Positions 47,311-57,920 of a stretch of 64,000 nt of DNA are shown piece after piece (positions within the stretch are counted from its first letter, which is position 1; every line of letters begins with the position of its first letter). The position numbers and the translations under genes are program-made. The notes under the pieces are model-generated. The model did no database searches. It had not been told where the DNA came from and saw only the letters and a program-made list of their open reading frames with translations. The stretch comes from Cyclobacterium qasimii M12-11B (GTDB lineage Bacteria > Bacteroidota > Bacteroidia > Cytophagales > Cyclobacteriaceae), in contig NZ_ATNM01000018.1 of assembly GCF_000427295.1 (NCBI RefSeq), positions 1 through 64,000 of the forward strand, in the 5' to 3' direction.

Positions 47311-50300
47311 TTAAAATTCAGCATTTAATTTCAGTCCCAGAGAACCGGTCCACGGCATTACATTGTAATATTCCACTCCTTGTATCCAACGGTTACCAGT
47401 TTGCCTAAAGGCTCTTTCAGGATCTACCCCATTTCCTGCTTCGGTCCAAACAAAAAGATTGTTACCTACCACTGAAAGTGAAGCGCTTCTCAAACTAATT
47501 TTATCCAACCAACTTGTTGGCAACTGATAAGTGACAGCTATTTCTCTTAATTTGACATAAGTGGCACTGTAGAGGTTTCTGTCAGGAAAAGGCCTGTGGG
47601 CATACCTGTATGCCTGAAAAGGGTTAAGCCATTGGGTGGTAGCTCCGCCCAAATTTTCTATATAGACGATGTTGCCTTCTGCGTCCCTACTTTCGCGTAC
47701 ACCCACATTAAAGCTCGCATCTTCCTCTCTGAAATTGGCTTCATCACCAGGCCATGGAAGACCTCCATAGGCTGCGTTTCTTCCCCCTATCCATTTCCCA
47801 AAATAAGCTTCAGGGTTTTCCTTGACCTGATCCTCAATTGGTCTTCCTTCGTCGTATGAGACACCCGAAAGGGTCTCTTCCAACATCCCATTGTTTCCTA
47901 AAAACATCATCGTATTGGAATAAAACTCTCCCCCTTGTCTCCAGTCTATATTGGCATATAAACTAAAATTCTTGTACCTAAATGTTGGTTGAAATGACAA
48001 CATGAGGTCGTGATTGAAATTCCCGATCTTCACCAAATTATTTACATCCTGGTCCGCCTGGTACAATCCACTTCCAGTAAGTACCGGATACCCGAAGTAG
48101 GCCGACTCCTGGTCTTTAACAGTGAGTACCGGGCGCATGTATATGTCACCGATATCTCCACCTACATAGGTTCTCAATTCGGCACCACTGTAGGAGGTGA
48201 AATTAAAATAGGTAATCCCATCTGCCAGCTCCTTGATGCTTGTGCGATTTCTGGAGAGATTTACATTTAAGTCCCACCTGAAATCTCCTGCAATAATCGG
48301 GGTAGTACTAATCCCCAATTCAAAGCCACGGCTTTCGACCAATCCAGCATTGATTAATTTACTGCTGGCACCAGACTCGATGGGAAGGTCTATTGGTAAA
48401 ACCTGATTTTTATTGGCTCTGACATAATAGGTCGCCTCTATTCCCAATCGATTATTAAAAAGAGAAATATCCACACCTGCTTCTGAGGAAGTTGATATTT
48501 CAGGTTTCAGGGAAGCATTTCTCAATAGCCCGCCCATGTACATGCTTTTTGCTGTTCCCCAGTCTAATGCGGTTCCAAATGTTGGCACCAAACTATAAGG
48601 TGCCACATCATTACCAACCTGGGCAATGCCTGCCCTAAATTTAAAAAGATCCACGTAAGAAGGCATTTCAACCATTTCTGAAACGATGGCACTTAAAGAA
48701 ACAGATGGGTAGAAATAAGAACGATTTTCTATAGGTAAGGTACTTGACCAATCGTTTCTCGCAGTGATATCAAGGAATAATTTATTCTGGTAACCTGTAG
48801 ACAATGAGCCATAAATACCATAAATCACTTTCCAGAAATGTTGGCTATCGTAGGACACCGTTCCTGGTGCACCATTCGCAATTGTATACAACATCGGGAT
48901 TACCAATTGACCCGCATTATTGTCTACATAACTGTACTTTTGTTCCATTCTATTTGCCCCTGCCAAAGCGGTTATGTTCCAGTCTTCGTTAAAGATTTTC
49001 TGGTAATTCATCATGAAATCCAGGTTATTCTCTTTATTGAAATTATTTCTTATATGGTAACCTCCATTGATCTGGTCATAATTATTATAGGCAATAATCG
49101 CCTCTTGTTGTTCTTCATAGGAATCCCTCGCATAACGGAGCAACATGCTTAAATTGTTGGTGACGTCATAATCGAGCTGTAGCTTACTTACAGTTCTATT
49201 CCTATCAAAACCGGTAGGATTTTCATTGACAACGAAATATGGGTTGTTTTGCTTTTCCTTGTATTTCCGCTGCAGTATACCTTCAGATCCCGGAATCCAA
49301 TATTGTTCCAGATCTAAAATATTCACCTGTGGACCAGTTTCAAAAAGACTCCTAACTGGGGAAGTTCTACCACCGTCAATAATCGGCCGGTTATCAGATC
49401 CGGATTCTGTGATATTTATGGTTGCAGTTGCTCTTAATTTATTGGTAATATTATAGTTGGTGTTGAGGCCTATGGTAAGTCTGGAAAAATCTGTATTTGG
49501 AATAATTCCTTTATTCGCCATGTTCCCGACTGACAATCGGAAGCTACCTTCGTCATAATCTCCATTGACAGCTATATTATTGGTATTTGTATAGCCTGTC
49601 TGAAAGAAGTCTTTAAAACGATCAGGATAAGATAAAAGTGGTGCAGGCTCACCATTGCTATTCCATTGCACCCACTCCTCTCCTACATCCAGCTCTGGTC
49701 CCCAACTCTCGTTTTCACTTTCTTCAAATACATGTGCGCCACTTTTTCCAGAGGCGAATTCATTTTGAATTGGCAGATACCTAAAAGGGAAATCCATCAC
49801 CACTGAGGAGTTAACGGCCACTCCAATGCCTTTTCTTCCCGATCCAGATTTGGTTGTAATCAATACTACCCCATTACCAGCCCTTGAACCATATAAAGCG
49901 GCAGCACTCGGACCTTTAAGAATCGATACATTTTCGATATCATTGGGATTGATGTCTGAAATGGGATTCCCCATGTCCGCACCGCCAAACCCATTGTTCA
50001 GCTTATTGGCTACCGGTACTCCGTCAATTACAAAAAGCGGTTGATTGTCACTGTTAAGAGAGTTTCCACCTCGAATAATGATATTAACTGATGAGCCAGC
50101 AGCACCATCCATTTGAGATATTTGTACGCCCGCAACTTTTCCAGCCATGGCATTTAAGACATTGTTTTGTGGTGTTTCTGTAAGGTCTCTTCCATCTACA
50201 CTACCTACTGAGTATCCAAGGGATTGTTTTTCTCTTTTCACCCCCAAGGCAGTAACCACTGCTTCTTGAAGGGATTTCATGTCTTCCAGCAAGACAATGT

Positions 50301-50981
50301 CGATTATCTCTCGATTCCCGACAGTTACCTCCTGTTTCTCAAAACCTATAAAAGAAAAACCAACACGGCATTTTCTCTATCAAACTCTAAATTATAATTC
50401 CCATCCTGATCAGTAATTGTTCCGGATGAAGTTCCTTTTAAGAGTACTGTAACTCCCGGAAGTCCCAAACCATCGACGTCAGAAGTAACTTTTCCTCTAA
50501 CCTTCTGATTAGCGATTACCTGGTATTGGTTTGGCTGAATACTGCCATTGTCAAGGGAGGCAACCTGAATTAGGTCGCTGTTGTCAGAGACAAGCCTGGC
50601 CAATTCTGCCATACTACTGCCAGAGTGTTTATCTTTAGGCACAATTACATAGGACCCCCCTTTTTGTTTTACAAATGAGAGTTCATAGGGGCTAAGCAGC
50701 CTTAAGAGATTTTTCTCAAGTCCCTTTTCCAAATCGATTAATGTACTGTCTACCGAAAGGTTCTTTATCATTCCATCGGCGAATAATATATCAGCTTTAT
50801 AAAAAACTTTAAGCTTATCAAGCGCATCAGCTAAGGCTATATCGTATTGATTTTTGGCCAATGAGAGATGTGCCAATTGCACGGGCTTTATGCCAGTGGC
50901 ATGGGCAGTTGTGAGTGGACCATAATGCAAAAGGGAGCAAAATGTCCAAACCAATAGCGAAAAGGGTAAAATCTTTTTCAT
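47311..50981 (-). pseudogene. SusC/RagA TonB-dependent receptor with STN domain, frame broken before the plug
   Basis: Two frames make one receptor of about 1220 residues. The first (50981 to 50346) has the signal sequence, STN domain (IALADALDKLKVFYKADILF) and regulatory-like beta domain (VRGKVTSDVDGLGLPGVTVL), then stops after NAVLVFLL. The second (47311 to about 50350) resumes at FIGFEKQEV and carries LLEDMKSLQEAVVTALGVKR, the plug (LKGPSAAALYGSRAGNGVV) and the barrel to LGLKLNAEF. The break is at a T run of five on the coding strand (50355-50359); six would restore VLVFSFIGFEK. Everything else is intact. FecR and sigma genes precede it and SusD_2 follows. Confidence 0.88.
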
Positions 50982-51170
50982 ATCAGATTTAGGGTTTTAA
51001 TAATTGACTTAATGTTTTGGTTAATCTGGTTTATACAGAAGTGTTTATATTTGTGTAGTTATTTAAAGGAATCACATTATTTAAGGTCAGTTCTTGATTC
51101 GGTAAAGAAAAATTGAAAATCATTTTTGTTTTGAAGTATCTTTTGAAAATAAAATTGTTAGTCCATAATG

Positions 51171-52166
51171 CTAGTCCAATTCAATAAACCGAAAGCGTTT
51201 CTCTTCTATTTCCATGGATATGCCTAACACCTGAGCTACTGCATCAGCAAATTCTTTGGCATCTTCGGATCGGAAAGAACCAGACAAGGTTCGTTTTCCA
51301 ATGGAATCACCAGAGATTTCTACCTCAACACCATAATTATCGCTTATAATGCGCGCAATATCAGTAAGGCTTGTCTGATCAAATACATAGCGGTACTGCT
51401 TCCATGAAGCGAATTCCTCTGGTACTTTTACTTTTTCTTTCTGAAGGATCCCATCATCTTCCATCCGCACTTTTTCGCCTGGTTTCATTACAATTGACTC
51501 CTCCCCAGTAGCATTATGCTTGATCAATTCAACCTTTCCTGACTTTAGTTGCACCTCCGTATTGTGTCGACGGTTATACACAGTGAATTCTGTTCCGTGA
51601 ACGACTACATCCAAGCCATTCATCGTTTGGACAATGAATTTGTTTATTGGGTCGTGGGTAACGTTGAAGGAGGCTTCACCTGTCAATTCGACTTTTCTCG
51701 AATTGGCAAGAAATGCAAATCTCGGGGCCTTCAATTCGCTGTTCGCATTCAAATACACTACAGTACCATCATAAAGTGTAACAGTGGCCAATTCCCCATA
51801 GCCTGTACGGTAAGTCTTAACCGTAATTCCCTTATAGGTACCCAAAAACAATAGCCCAAAAAGGGTAAGGGATGCTACTAAAAACAACTTTATAGAACGG
51901 TGTTTTTGAGGTTTCCTAACAAACACTGAAGTAATACCTGCGCTTGTACCTGTCTCACTTTTATCCCTAAAGGTTACCAATGCCTGTTCCGTATCTGTGA
52001 GGTATTGGGGATTCTTTCTTTCCCATTCCTCCAGGTAGGCATAAAACACTTCCTCATTCGCTGGGGATTCATTCACCCAATCGTCTATCCATTTCTTTTG
52101 GATCACGGAAACTGAACCCTTGAAATAATTAAGTAATAATTCCTTTATCGTATCTTTATCATGCAT
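51171..52166 (-). CDS. FecR-family anti-sigma / signal-transducing protein
   Basis: A 331-residue protein. The cytoplasmic part (1-100) opens MHDKDTIKELLLNYFKGSVS; one membrane helix lies near 108-126 (LFLVASLTLFGLLFLGTY). The periplasmic FecR domain shows VTLYDGTVVYLNANSELKAP and LTGEASFNVTHDPINKFIV; the C-terminus is DUF4974-like (NYGVEVEISGDSIGKRTLSG). It sits between the sigma gene and SusC, about 190 bases before the SusC start, and should pass the receptor signal to the sigma factor. Confidence 0.9.
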   Translation of the reverse strand: MHDKDTIKELLLNYFKGSVSVIQKKWIDDWVNESPANEEVFYAYLEEWERKNPQYLTDTEQALVTFRDKSETGTSAGITSVFVRKPQKHRSIKLFLVASLTLFGLLFLGTYKGITVKTYRTGYGELATVTLYDGTVVYLNANSELKAPRFAFLANSRKVELTGEASFNVTHDPINKFIVQTMNGLDVVVHGTEFTVYNRRHNTEVQLKSGKVELIKHNATGEESIVMKPGEKVRMEDDGILQKEKVKVPEEFASWKQYRYVFDQTSLTDIARIISDNYGVEVEISGDSIGKRTLSGSFRSEDAKEFADAVAQVLGISMEIEEKRFRFIELD

Positions 52167-52226
52167 TGTTGATCGTGTTATTGGTTAGCTGGTAAGGGCA
52201 GTTTGCAATTAATGGGCAATTTTGCC

Positions 52227-52898
52227 CTAAAGCAGATGGGTAAACACCAGTGTGAAAATCAACCACTTGTCTTTTAACAAATGTCTTATAGCTATTTTTG
52301 ACCTATACAATTGCGTTTCTACTGTCCTTACAGAAAGCGCCATACCCATTGCGATCTCTTTCATTGATTTCCCTTCAAATTGGAACAAGAGATAAATTTT
52401 TCTCCGTTGACTAGGTAGCGTTTCTATGGCTTTTTCAAAATCCTGATAAAGCTCTTCATATTGGGTTATGCTATCAGGTTGATAGGTCTCTGCAATTCTC
52501 GGTTCTGGTGATGTCGCCAAGTCTCCTTTTCGAGCCAAATCAAATTTTAGGTAATTGAATCCTCTATTTCTTACCGCCTTAAATAAATAGGAACGAATGG
52601 ATGTTGTAATGGTCAAGAATAATTTTTGGTCATAGAATTGAGCAAGCAAGTCTGAAACAATGTCTTGCGCAACTTCTTTAGATCCCACAAATCGGACTGC
52701 GTGGGAACAAAGTGGCTGGTAATACCTCCTAAAAACCAGCTCCATACCTTTGGATGGCTCTTCTTTTAAAGCATGCCATATTAGCTGTTCGTCCTGAATT
52801 GCTTTTTTAGACCGCTTTTGAGGAGGTATTTCCTCTGAATCTTGCCTGGATGTTGACAAAATACGCGTAACATTTGCTGCTGTTTTGAATTGTGGCAT
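52227..52898 (-). CDS. ECF RNA polymerase sigma factor, FecI-like
   Basis: A 223-residue sigma factor. Region 2 near 55-120 (GMELVFRRYYQPLCSHAVRF, VAQDIVSDLLAQFYDQKLF), region 4 near 160-205 (LPSQRRKIYLLFQFEGKSMK, SVRTVETQLYRSKIAIR). The first 35 residues are extra and basic; MELVFRRYY is too late to be the start. It heads the second sigma-fecR-susC-susD group and lies 60 bases before FecR. Confidence 0.88.
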   Translation of the reverse strand: MPQFKTAANVTRILSTSRQDSEEIPPQKRSKKAIQDEQLIWHALKEEPSKGMELVFRRYYQPLCSHAVRFVGSKEVAQDIVSDLLAQFYDQKLFLTITTSIRSYLFKAVRNRGFNYLKFDLARKGDLATSPEPRIAETYQPDSITQYEELYQDFEKAIETLPSQRRKIYLLFQFEGKSMKEIAMGMALSVRTVETQLYRSKIAIRHLLKDKWLIFTLVFTHLL

Positions 52899-53334
52899 TG
52901 GTATTTGGGTTTTTTTATTGCCTGTCTTTTAGTAAGACAATTAAAGACCCCTATACTACTTACAAAAGTTGAAAAATATTATTCGTTTTATGATAAATAT
53001 CTCAATTATTATACGATTTAAAAGGAGTTTATCCGAATGTTAACATTTGGTTATTTAAAAAATACCGAATTTACTTCTAATAGGGTTTTATCCTTTTGCT
53101 AAAATCGAAAAAACTTAACTTGATAGAATATGAACAGGTGATCCTTTGTGTTTTTAATACAGATAAAATTATTAATCAATAGTTTATTTCAAATGAACCC
53201 CCTTTTTTATATGCTTCTATTTTTAGCAAGCATTTGAAATTTTACCCGAAACGTTTACATAAAAAAAGCTAATTATAAATAAAAGCCTTCTTTACTGTTA
53301 TACATCGACCAGTTTATCGTCATTTAAGTACAAG
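52899..53334. other. Non-coding region between two divergent sigma-factor genes
   Basis: About 435 AT-rich bases with no frame. It must contain promoters for both ECF sigma genes. No clear operator palindrome or RNA gene is seen. Confidence 0.4.
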
Positions 53335-54183
53335 ATGAAAACGAAAGAATTTAAAGAAAGGGTAATTTCAATGTCGGAGCGGTTGTATCCAATGGTGTCA
53401 AGGATGTTAGGCAATAGCACCAATGCTGAGGATGCCATTCAGGAAATAATGATCAAGTTATGGGAGCGACGTAGACAAATTAAAAACCATCCCAATCTTC
53501 CAGCCTTTATTTTCCTGACGGCAAGGAATCATTGCCTTGACTTGATCAAAAAGAAAAAGCCTCCAGAGGCTTCATATGATGTTCAAACGCAGTTATTGGC
53601 ATCTGCACCAGAACACGATTCTTTCGAATGGAGAGAACTCAAGGGCAATATAGAGAAGGTATTGGAACGTCTTCCGGAACAACAGAAGGAAGTCATGATT
53701 ATGAGAGATTTAGACGGCATGGAATTTACTGAAATTGCCGAATTGACAACATTAAGAGTGGACCATATTAGGGTTCTTTTGTCCAGAGCGAGGCAACAAG
53801 TGGCGATAGAACTCCAAAAAACATACAGCTATGGAAAAGGGGGAATTAAAAAATTGATGGAAAAGTATGCTGCAGGACACAGTACACTTGAAGAAGAGGA
53901 ATTACTTATCAAAAATTCAACTGATAATGAGTCAATAGAGACACAATGGTTCAAATATGTAAAAGGAAAAAAGCAAAATCCAAAGACAGGTTTTAATGAT
54001 AAAATTTGGGAGGCCATTAAGAAAAAGAAAAAAGAGGCTAACCAGAAAGCTTATAATTGGTGGTATGTCGATAGCAGCGTCCCTCCTATTTCTGTTGTTT
54101 TACTTAAGGCCAGCGCCAATCCCAGAAACGAAAAGCCTTGCAGAAAAAGAGGCTTTATTAAAAGAGGCTTTGGCTATGTTTGA
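53335..54183 (+). CDS. ECF sigma factor, apparently run-on into the anti-sigma gene
   Basis: Residues 1-165 are a normal ECF sigma factor: region 2 (YPMVSRMLGNSTNAEDAIQE, IMIKLWERR), region 4 (LPEQQKEVMIMRDLDGMEF, then TTLRVDHIRVLLSRARQQVA). After SYGKGG there is no stop, and the frame continues into what should be the next gene (LMEKYAAGHSTLEEEELLI). If the A run 53848-53853 had seven A rather than six, the sigma gene would end at 53891 and the next gene would begin at ATG 53831 in a different frame, the usual arrangement. The fusion is thus probably not real. Confidence 0.75.
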   Translation: MKTKEFKERVISMSERLYPMVSRMLGNSTNAEDAIQEIMIKLWERRRQIKNHPNLPAFIFLTARNHCLDLIKKKKPPEASYDVQTQLLASAPEHDSFEWRELKGNIEKVLERLPEQQKEVMIMRDLDGMEFTEIAELTTLRVDHIRVLLSRARQQVAIELQKTYSYGKGGIKKLMEKYAAGHSTLEEEELLIKNSTDNESIETQWFKYVKGKKQNPKTGFNDKIWEAIKKKKKEANQKAYNWWYVDSSVPPISVVLLKASANPRNEKPCRKRGFIKRGFGYV

Positions 54184-54262
54184 AAACAACACCATTAAAA
54201 CAAATAATAAAAAGGTGCTCTATGAAGACGAAATAATCATCATTTACAGTACTTCAGAATAA
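53831..54262 (+). pseudogene. Small membrane anti-sigma-like protein, frame broken twice
   Basis: Reconstructed product of about 144 residues: soluble helical N-terminus (LMEKYAAGHSTLEEEELLI; GFNDKIWEAIKKKKK), one membrane helix (LIIGGMSIAASLLFLLFYLR) and a short periplasmic tail ending EIIIIYSTSE. This is the layout of single-pass anti-sigma factors that follow ECF genes in Bacteroidota. Frame breaks lie at A runs 53848-53853 (one A short) and 54028-54033 (one too many or two too few). The second part reads from the +1 frame (RLTRKL...). Confidence 0.6.
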
Positions 54263-54296
54263 TTACGACAAAATTTAACCTTAAAAACAAATCACA

Positions 54297-54808
54297 ATGA
54301 AATACCTTCTATTAGTTGTCGGCATAGCCCTTGTACCATTTTCTAGTATCACGGCTCAGGAAACCAGTAAAGATGTTAAGGAAAAGCTGGAAATCACTAT
54401 TAAAGACAGTGACAATCCAGATGTCTATATTGATGGTAAAAAATACGACCATTCTATTATTGACCTATTGGATAAAGATAAAATTGCATCCATCGACGTG
54501 CTTAAAGGAGAGAAAGCATTAAAAGAATACAATGCGCCAAATGGTGTTATCTTGATTAAAACCAAGTCCAAAAATCCAGATCCCGTTAAATTTAGATTTC
54601 GAGAAGGGGCTAACAATGAGACAGAACCTCTTATAATAATTGATGGAATTCCCACAAGCAAGGCACACAGGGGAAGCTCGATCCTATTGACATAGATTCC
54701 ATAAACGTATTGAAAGGAGAAGAGGCTGTGAAAAAATATAATGCGAAAGGCGGAGTAATAATTGTCACCACAAAAACCGCTGCAAATTTGAAAAAAAAGA
54801 AAGAATAA
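54297..54808 (+). pseudogene. Secreted plug-domain-like protein with two tandem repeats, frame broken once
   Basis: About 170 residues after joining. Signal sequence MKYLLLVVGIALVPFSSITA. The mature protein has two copies of a TonB-receptor-plug-like unit: VYIDGKKYDHSIIDLLDKDK with IASIDVLKGEKALKEYNAPN, and LIIIDGIPTSKAH with IDSINVLKGEEAVKKYNAKG, each closing with a GVI-I-TK strand. There is no barrel. A one-base loss near 54670-54675 shifts the frame to a TAG after the first repeat; the second repeat is otherwise intact. It is the third gene of the sigma / anti-sigma cassette and probably its periplasmic signal partner. Confidence 0.65.
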
Positions 54809-54885
54809 TACTGTTAGTCATTTAAAAAAACGCACTTATTAACTGTTTATTTAGATTTTTAAAAGGTTATTCAATCATTAATTTG

Positions 54886-54911
54886 GCAGGTCAGCAATGG
54901 CCTGCTTTTTT
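54886..54911 (+). terminator. Rho-independent terminator of the sigma / anti-sigma / plug cassette
   Basis: GCAGGTC (54886-54892) pairs with GGCCTGC (54899-54905; one G-T pair) across a 6-base loop, then a T run. It lies about 80 bases past the last stop. Confidence 0.8.
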
Positions 54912-55255
54912 ACTTTCTTTCTAAGAACCTATAATGGCTTCACCTTTCATGATTTTTTCTAAACAAGACTGAAATTTATTTGTTGTGTTCAGACATCCTA
55001 GCGTCTTAGGGTTTGGGGGAATACCTGATAAACAGGTAATTCAATTGGCAACGCTATCCTAAAAAGGCACTGAATTGGCAAAAAAATGGTAAATTGGAAT
55101 TATTGCCCATAGAATATTTCTCTATTTTTATCAAATCAGTTTACTTGACAAACTAATTTGAACTCCTTTAGCAACAGGTTCGTTGTCAAATTTGTACCGG
55201 AAAAAATAACGTGTCAATGGCAAAGGTCATTGCTTACTCCTTAGAAAATCAATAA
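54912..55255. other. Non-coding region before the FMN glutamate-synthase-like gene
   Basis: About 340 bases, no frame. GAAUUGGCA-like words repeat near 55038-55097 (ATTGGCAA, AATTGGCAAA, AAATTGG), perhaps a duplicated short site. The promoter of the next gene should be here. Nothing else is recognised. Confidence 0.35.
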
Positions 55256-56824
55256 ATGAAGCCAAAACACATATTCATTATCTCCTCCTTAATCGCCCTC
55301 ATTTGTATTTCTGCAATTTCCCAATATATGCCATCTATTTTATGGATATTGTGGCTGGTGGTACCTATAATTATTTTAGGATTGGTAGACATTATTCAGA
55401 CCAAACATACTATTAGAAGAAATTTTCCAGTAATTGGAAACTTCAGGTACCTATTGGAAGACATCAGGCCGGAAATCATGCAGTATTTTGTAGAAACGGA
55501 TACTGAAGGGAGGCCTATCAACAGGATATTTCGTTCATTGATCTATCAAAGGGCAAAGAAGGCCAATGATACGACCCCTTTTGGGACACAAATGGATGTA
55601 TATGCAGCTGGTTATGAATGGATGGATCATTCTATTTATGCCAACAACCATGCTGATGTACAACGGGAGTCCAGGATTTTGGTAGGTGGGGAAGCCTGCT
55701 TAAAACCTTATTCTGCTAGCATTCTGAATATTTCAGCCATGAGTTTTGGTTCCCTTAGTAAAAATGCCGTTTTAGCAATGAATACAGGAGCTAAAATTGG
55801 AGGATTTGCACACAATACCGGTGAAGGGGGTATTAGCCCTTACCACAAACAACCTGGAGGAGATTTAATTTGGCAAATTGGCACCGGCTATTTTGGTTGT
55901 AGGACAGAGGCCGGCAATTTCTGTGAGGAAAATTTCCAAAAAAACTCAACCATGGACAATGTGAAAATGGTCGAGATTAAAATTTCTCAAGGTGCCAAAC
56001 CGGGACATGGTGGAATACTTCCTGCTTCCAAAAACACAGAAGAAATTGCTGCTATTCGCCATGTAAAACCCCATACAGATGTTCATTCTCCTCCCAAACA
56101 CAGCGCATTTGACAGTGCTGAAGGCTTGATGCATTTCATTCAAAAGCTAAGGGATTTGTCTGGAGGAAAGCCCATAGGATTTAAAATCTGTATAGGCAAA
56201 AAAGAAGAGTTCATCGAGTTATGTAAAGCGATGGTTTCGCTTGGAATCAAACCCGATTTCATCACTATAGATGGCGGTGAGGGAGGTACAGGTGCCGCTC
56301 CAATCGAATTTTCCAATTCTTTAGGTATGCCTTTAAAAGATGGGCTTTCCTTTGCCATAGATACCCTTAGAGGATTTGACTTAAAAAAAGACATTAAGGT
56401 TATCGCTTCTGGCAAGGTTTTAAGTGGGTTTGATATTGCTCGGGTGATAGCAATGGGAGCAGATATGGTCAATAGTGCAAGAGCAATGATGATGGCAACA
56501 GGTTGCATTCAGGCTTTGCAATGCAATGTTAATACCTGCCCTACGGGAGTAGCTACTCAAAATAAAAGTTTAATGGCAGGCTTGGTGGTTGAAGACAAAT
56601 CCCAAAGAGTAGCTAACTTTCATGAAGAAACGGTGAAAAGTTTTATTGAGCTTATTGCAGCTTCGGGCATTCGAAAAACGGAGAAATTAAACAGGGAACA
56701 TATTAATCGCAGAATTGGGATGAACCAGGTTTTGAAATACAGCGAAATTTATCCAGAAGTCCCTGAAGGTTCTTACTTAGAACATATGATGAATGGCGTT
56801 AAAGAAAAGGTTATTGAAAAATAA
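55256..56824 (+). CDS. FMN-binding glutamate-synthase-family protein
   Basis: A 522-residue protein with two N-terminal membrane helices (about 5-45), followed by the glutamate-synthase large-subunit barrel. Motifs: ILNISAMSFGSLSKNAVLAM, FAHNTGEGGISPYHKQPGGD, KPGHGGILPASK, TIDGGEGGTGAAPIEF and the 3Fe-4S cysteines in GCIQALQCNVNTCPTGVA. It lacks the amidotransferase domain of true GltB. Family members are membrane-attached oxidoreductases of unknown substrate. Single gene. Confidence 0.9.
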   Translation: MKPKHIFIISSLIALICISAISQYMPSILWILWLVVPIIILGLVDIIQTKHTIRRNFPVIGNFRYLLEDIRPEIMQYFVETDTEGRPINRIFRSLIYQRAKKANDTTPFGTQMDVYAAGYEWMDHSIYANNHADVQRESRILVGGEACLKPYSASILNISAMSFGSLSKNAVLAMNTGAKIGGFAHNTGEGGISPYHKQPGGDLIWQIGTGYFGCRTEAGNFCEENFQKNSTMDNVKMVEIKISQGAKPGHGGILPASKNTEEIAAIRHVKPHTDVHSPPKHSAFDSAEGLMHFIQKLRDLSGGKPIGFKICIGKKEEFIELCKAMVSLGIKPDFITIDGGEGGTGAAPIEFSNSLGMPLKDGLSFAIDTLRGFDLKKDIKVIASGKVLSGFDIARVIAMGADMVNSARAMMMATGCIQALQCNVNTCPTGVATQNKSLMAGLVVEDKSQRVANFHEETVKSFIELIAASGIRKTEKLNREHINRRIGMNQVLKYSEIYPEVPEGSYLEHMMNGVKEKVIEK

Positions 56825-56966
56825 ACCAACTTCATTAATCATCAAATAAAGCCAAGGCGTTAATTGATCATTTGTTTTCCTATTTGGATTGCTTTTAAGA
56901 AAGTCATGATTGATATTCACGACTAGGTATACAATTTATTAAGGGGTATAGATAAATCCGGAAATT

Positions 56967-57875
56967 ATGCAAACAATACTAGGTTCAGGTGGTGCCATAG
57001 GTACTGAATTGGCAAGGGCGCTAAAAACTTATACGGACGAGATAAGGTTGGTTAGCAGAAACCCGAAAAAGGTAAATGATACTGATGAATTATTTGCTGC
57101 AGACCTTTTAGACCCCAAGGCTTTAGAGGCAGCTATTCACGGATCTTCAATTGTTTACATTACAGTTGGATTTGCTTATAGTTATAAAGATTGGGCTGAA
57201 AAATGGGTGCCTTTTATTGAAAATGTGATCAATTCCTGTGCACAGTCGAATTGCAAATTGGTGTTTTTTGACAACATCTACATGTATGATTCAGACTTTC
57301 TCAATGGCATGACGGAGGAAACACCCATAAACCCACCAAGTAAAAAGGGAGCCGTCAGAGCTAAAATTGCTCAAATGATTTTGGATGCAATAGCTTCCAA
57401 AAAGATACAAGCCCTTATCGCCCGATCCGCAGATTTTTATGGCCCTTCCATCTCAAACAATAGTCTTCTTACTGAAACAGTATTTAAACCGCTGAGCCAA
57501 GGTAAAAAAGCAAATTGGCTGGTAAGCGACCGTTTCGCGCATTCATTTACCTATACTATCGACGCAGCCGTTGCCACAGCATTATTGGGCAACACTGAAA
57601 CGGCTTATGGTCAGGTCTGGCATTTGCCAACTGCCTCTGCACCATATACAGGCAAGCAATGGATAGAAAATATAGCCAAGGAATTAAATGTTTCTGCAAG
57701 AATCCAACTGGCACCTAAATTTTTGGTAAAAATAATGGGCCTATTTAATCCCATTATGAGGGAATCTGTGGAAATGCTCTACCAATATGACAGGGATTAT
57801 GTATTTAATAGCAGTAAATTTGAAAAAGCTTTTGATTATACCCCTACACCCTATGAATTGGGAATTAAAAAATAA
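56967..57875 (+). CDS. NAD-dependent epimerase/dehydratase-like protein (atypical SDR)
   Basis: A 302-residue cytoplasmic protein. Rossmann motif ILGSGGAIGTELARALK at the start, AADLLDPKALEAAIHGSSIV and VYITVGFAYSYKDW, then FFDNIYMYDSDFL. The catalytic Tyr-x-x-x-Lys is not conserved as usual (DNIYMYDSDF region). It resembles atypical, NmrA-like or epimerase-related SDRs that may be regulatory or reductive. The gap to the AlkB-like gene is 45 bases, so they may be co-transcribed. Confidence 0.75.
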   Translation: MQTILGSGGAIGTELARALKTYTDEIRLVSRNPKKVNDTDELFAADLLDPKALEAAIHGSSIVYITVGFAYSYKDWAEKWVPFIENVINSCAQSNCKLVFFDNIYMYDSDFLNGMTEETPINPPSKKGAVRAKIAQMILDAIASKKIQALIARSADFYGPSISNNSLLTETVFKPLSQGKKANWLVSDRFAHSFTYTIDAAVATALLGNTETAYGQVWHLPTASAPYTGKQWIENIAKELNVSARIQLAPKFLVKIMGLFNPIMRESVEMLYQYDRDYVFNSSKFEKAFDYTPTPYELGIKK

Positions 57876-57920
57876 TCGAGACCGATTATAGGTGATCGGG
57901 AGAAGTGCAAACACAGGAAC

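Noticed and set aside
53335-54183. A genuine fusion of sigma factor and anti-sigma domain.
   Set aside because: One missing A in a run explains it, and the usual overlapping start codon (53831) is present in the other frame.
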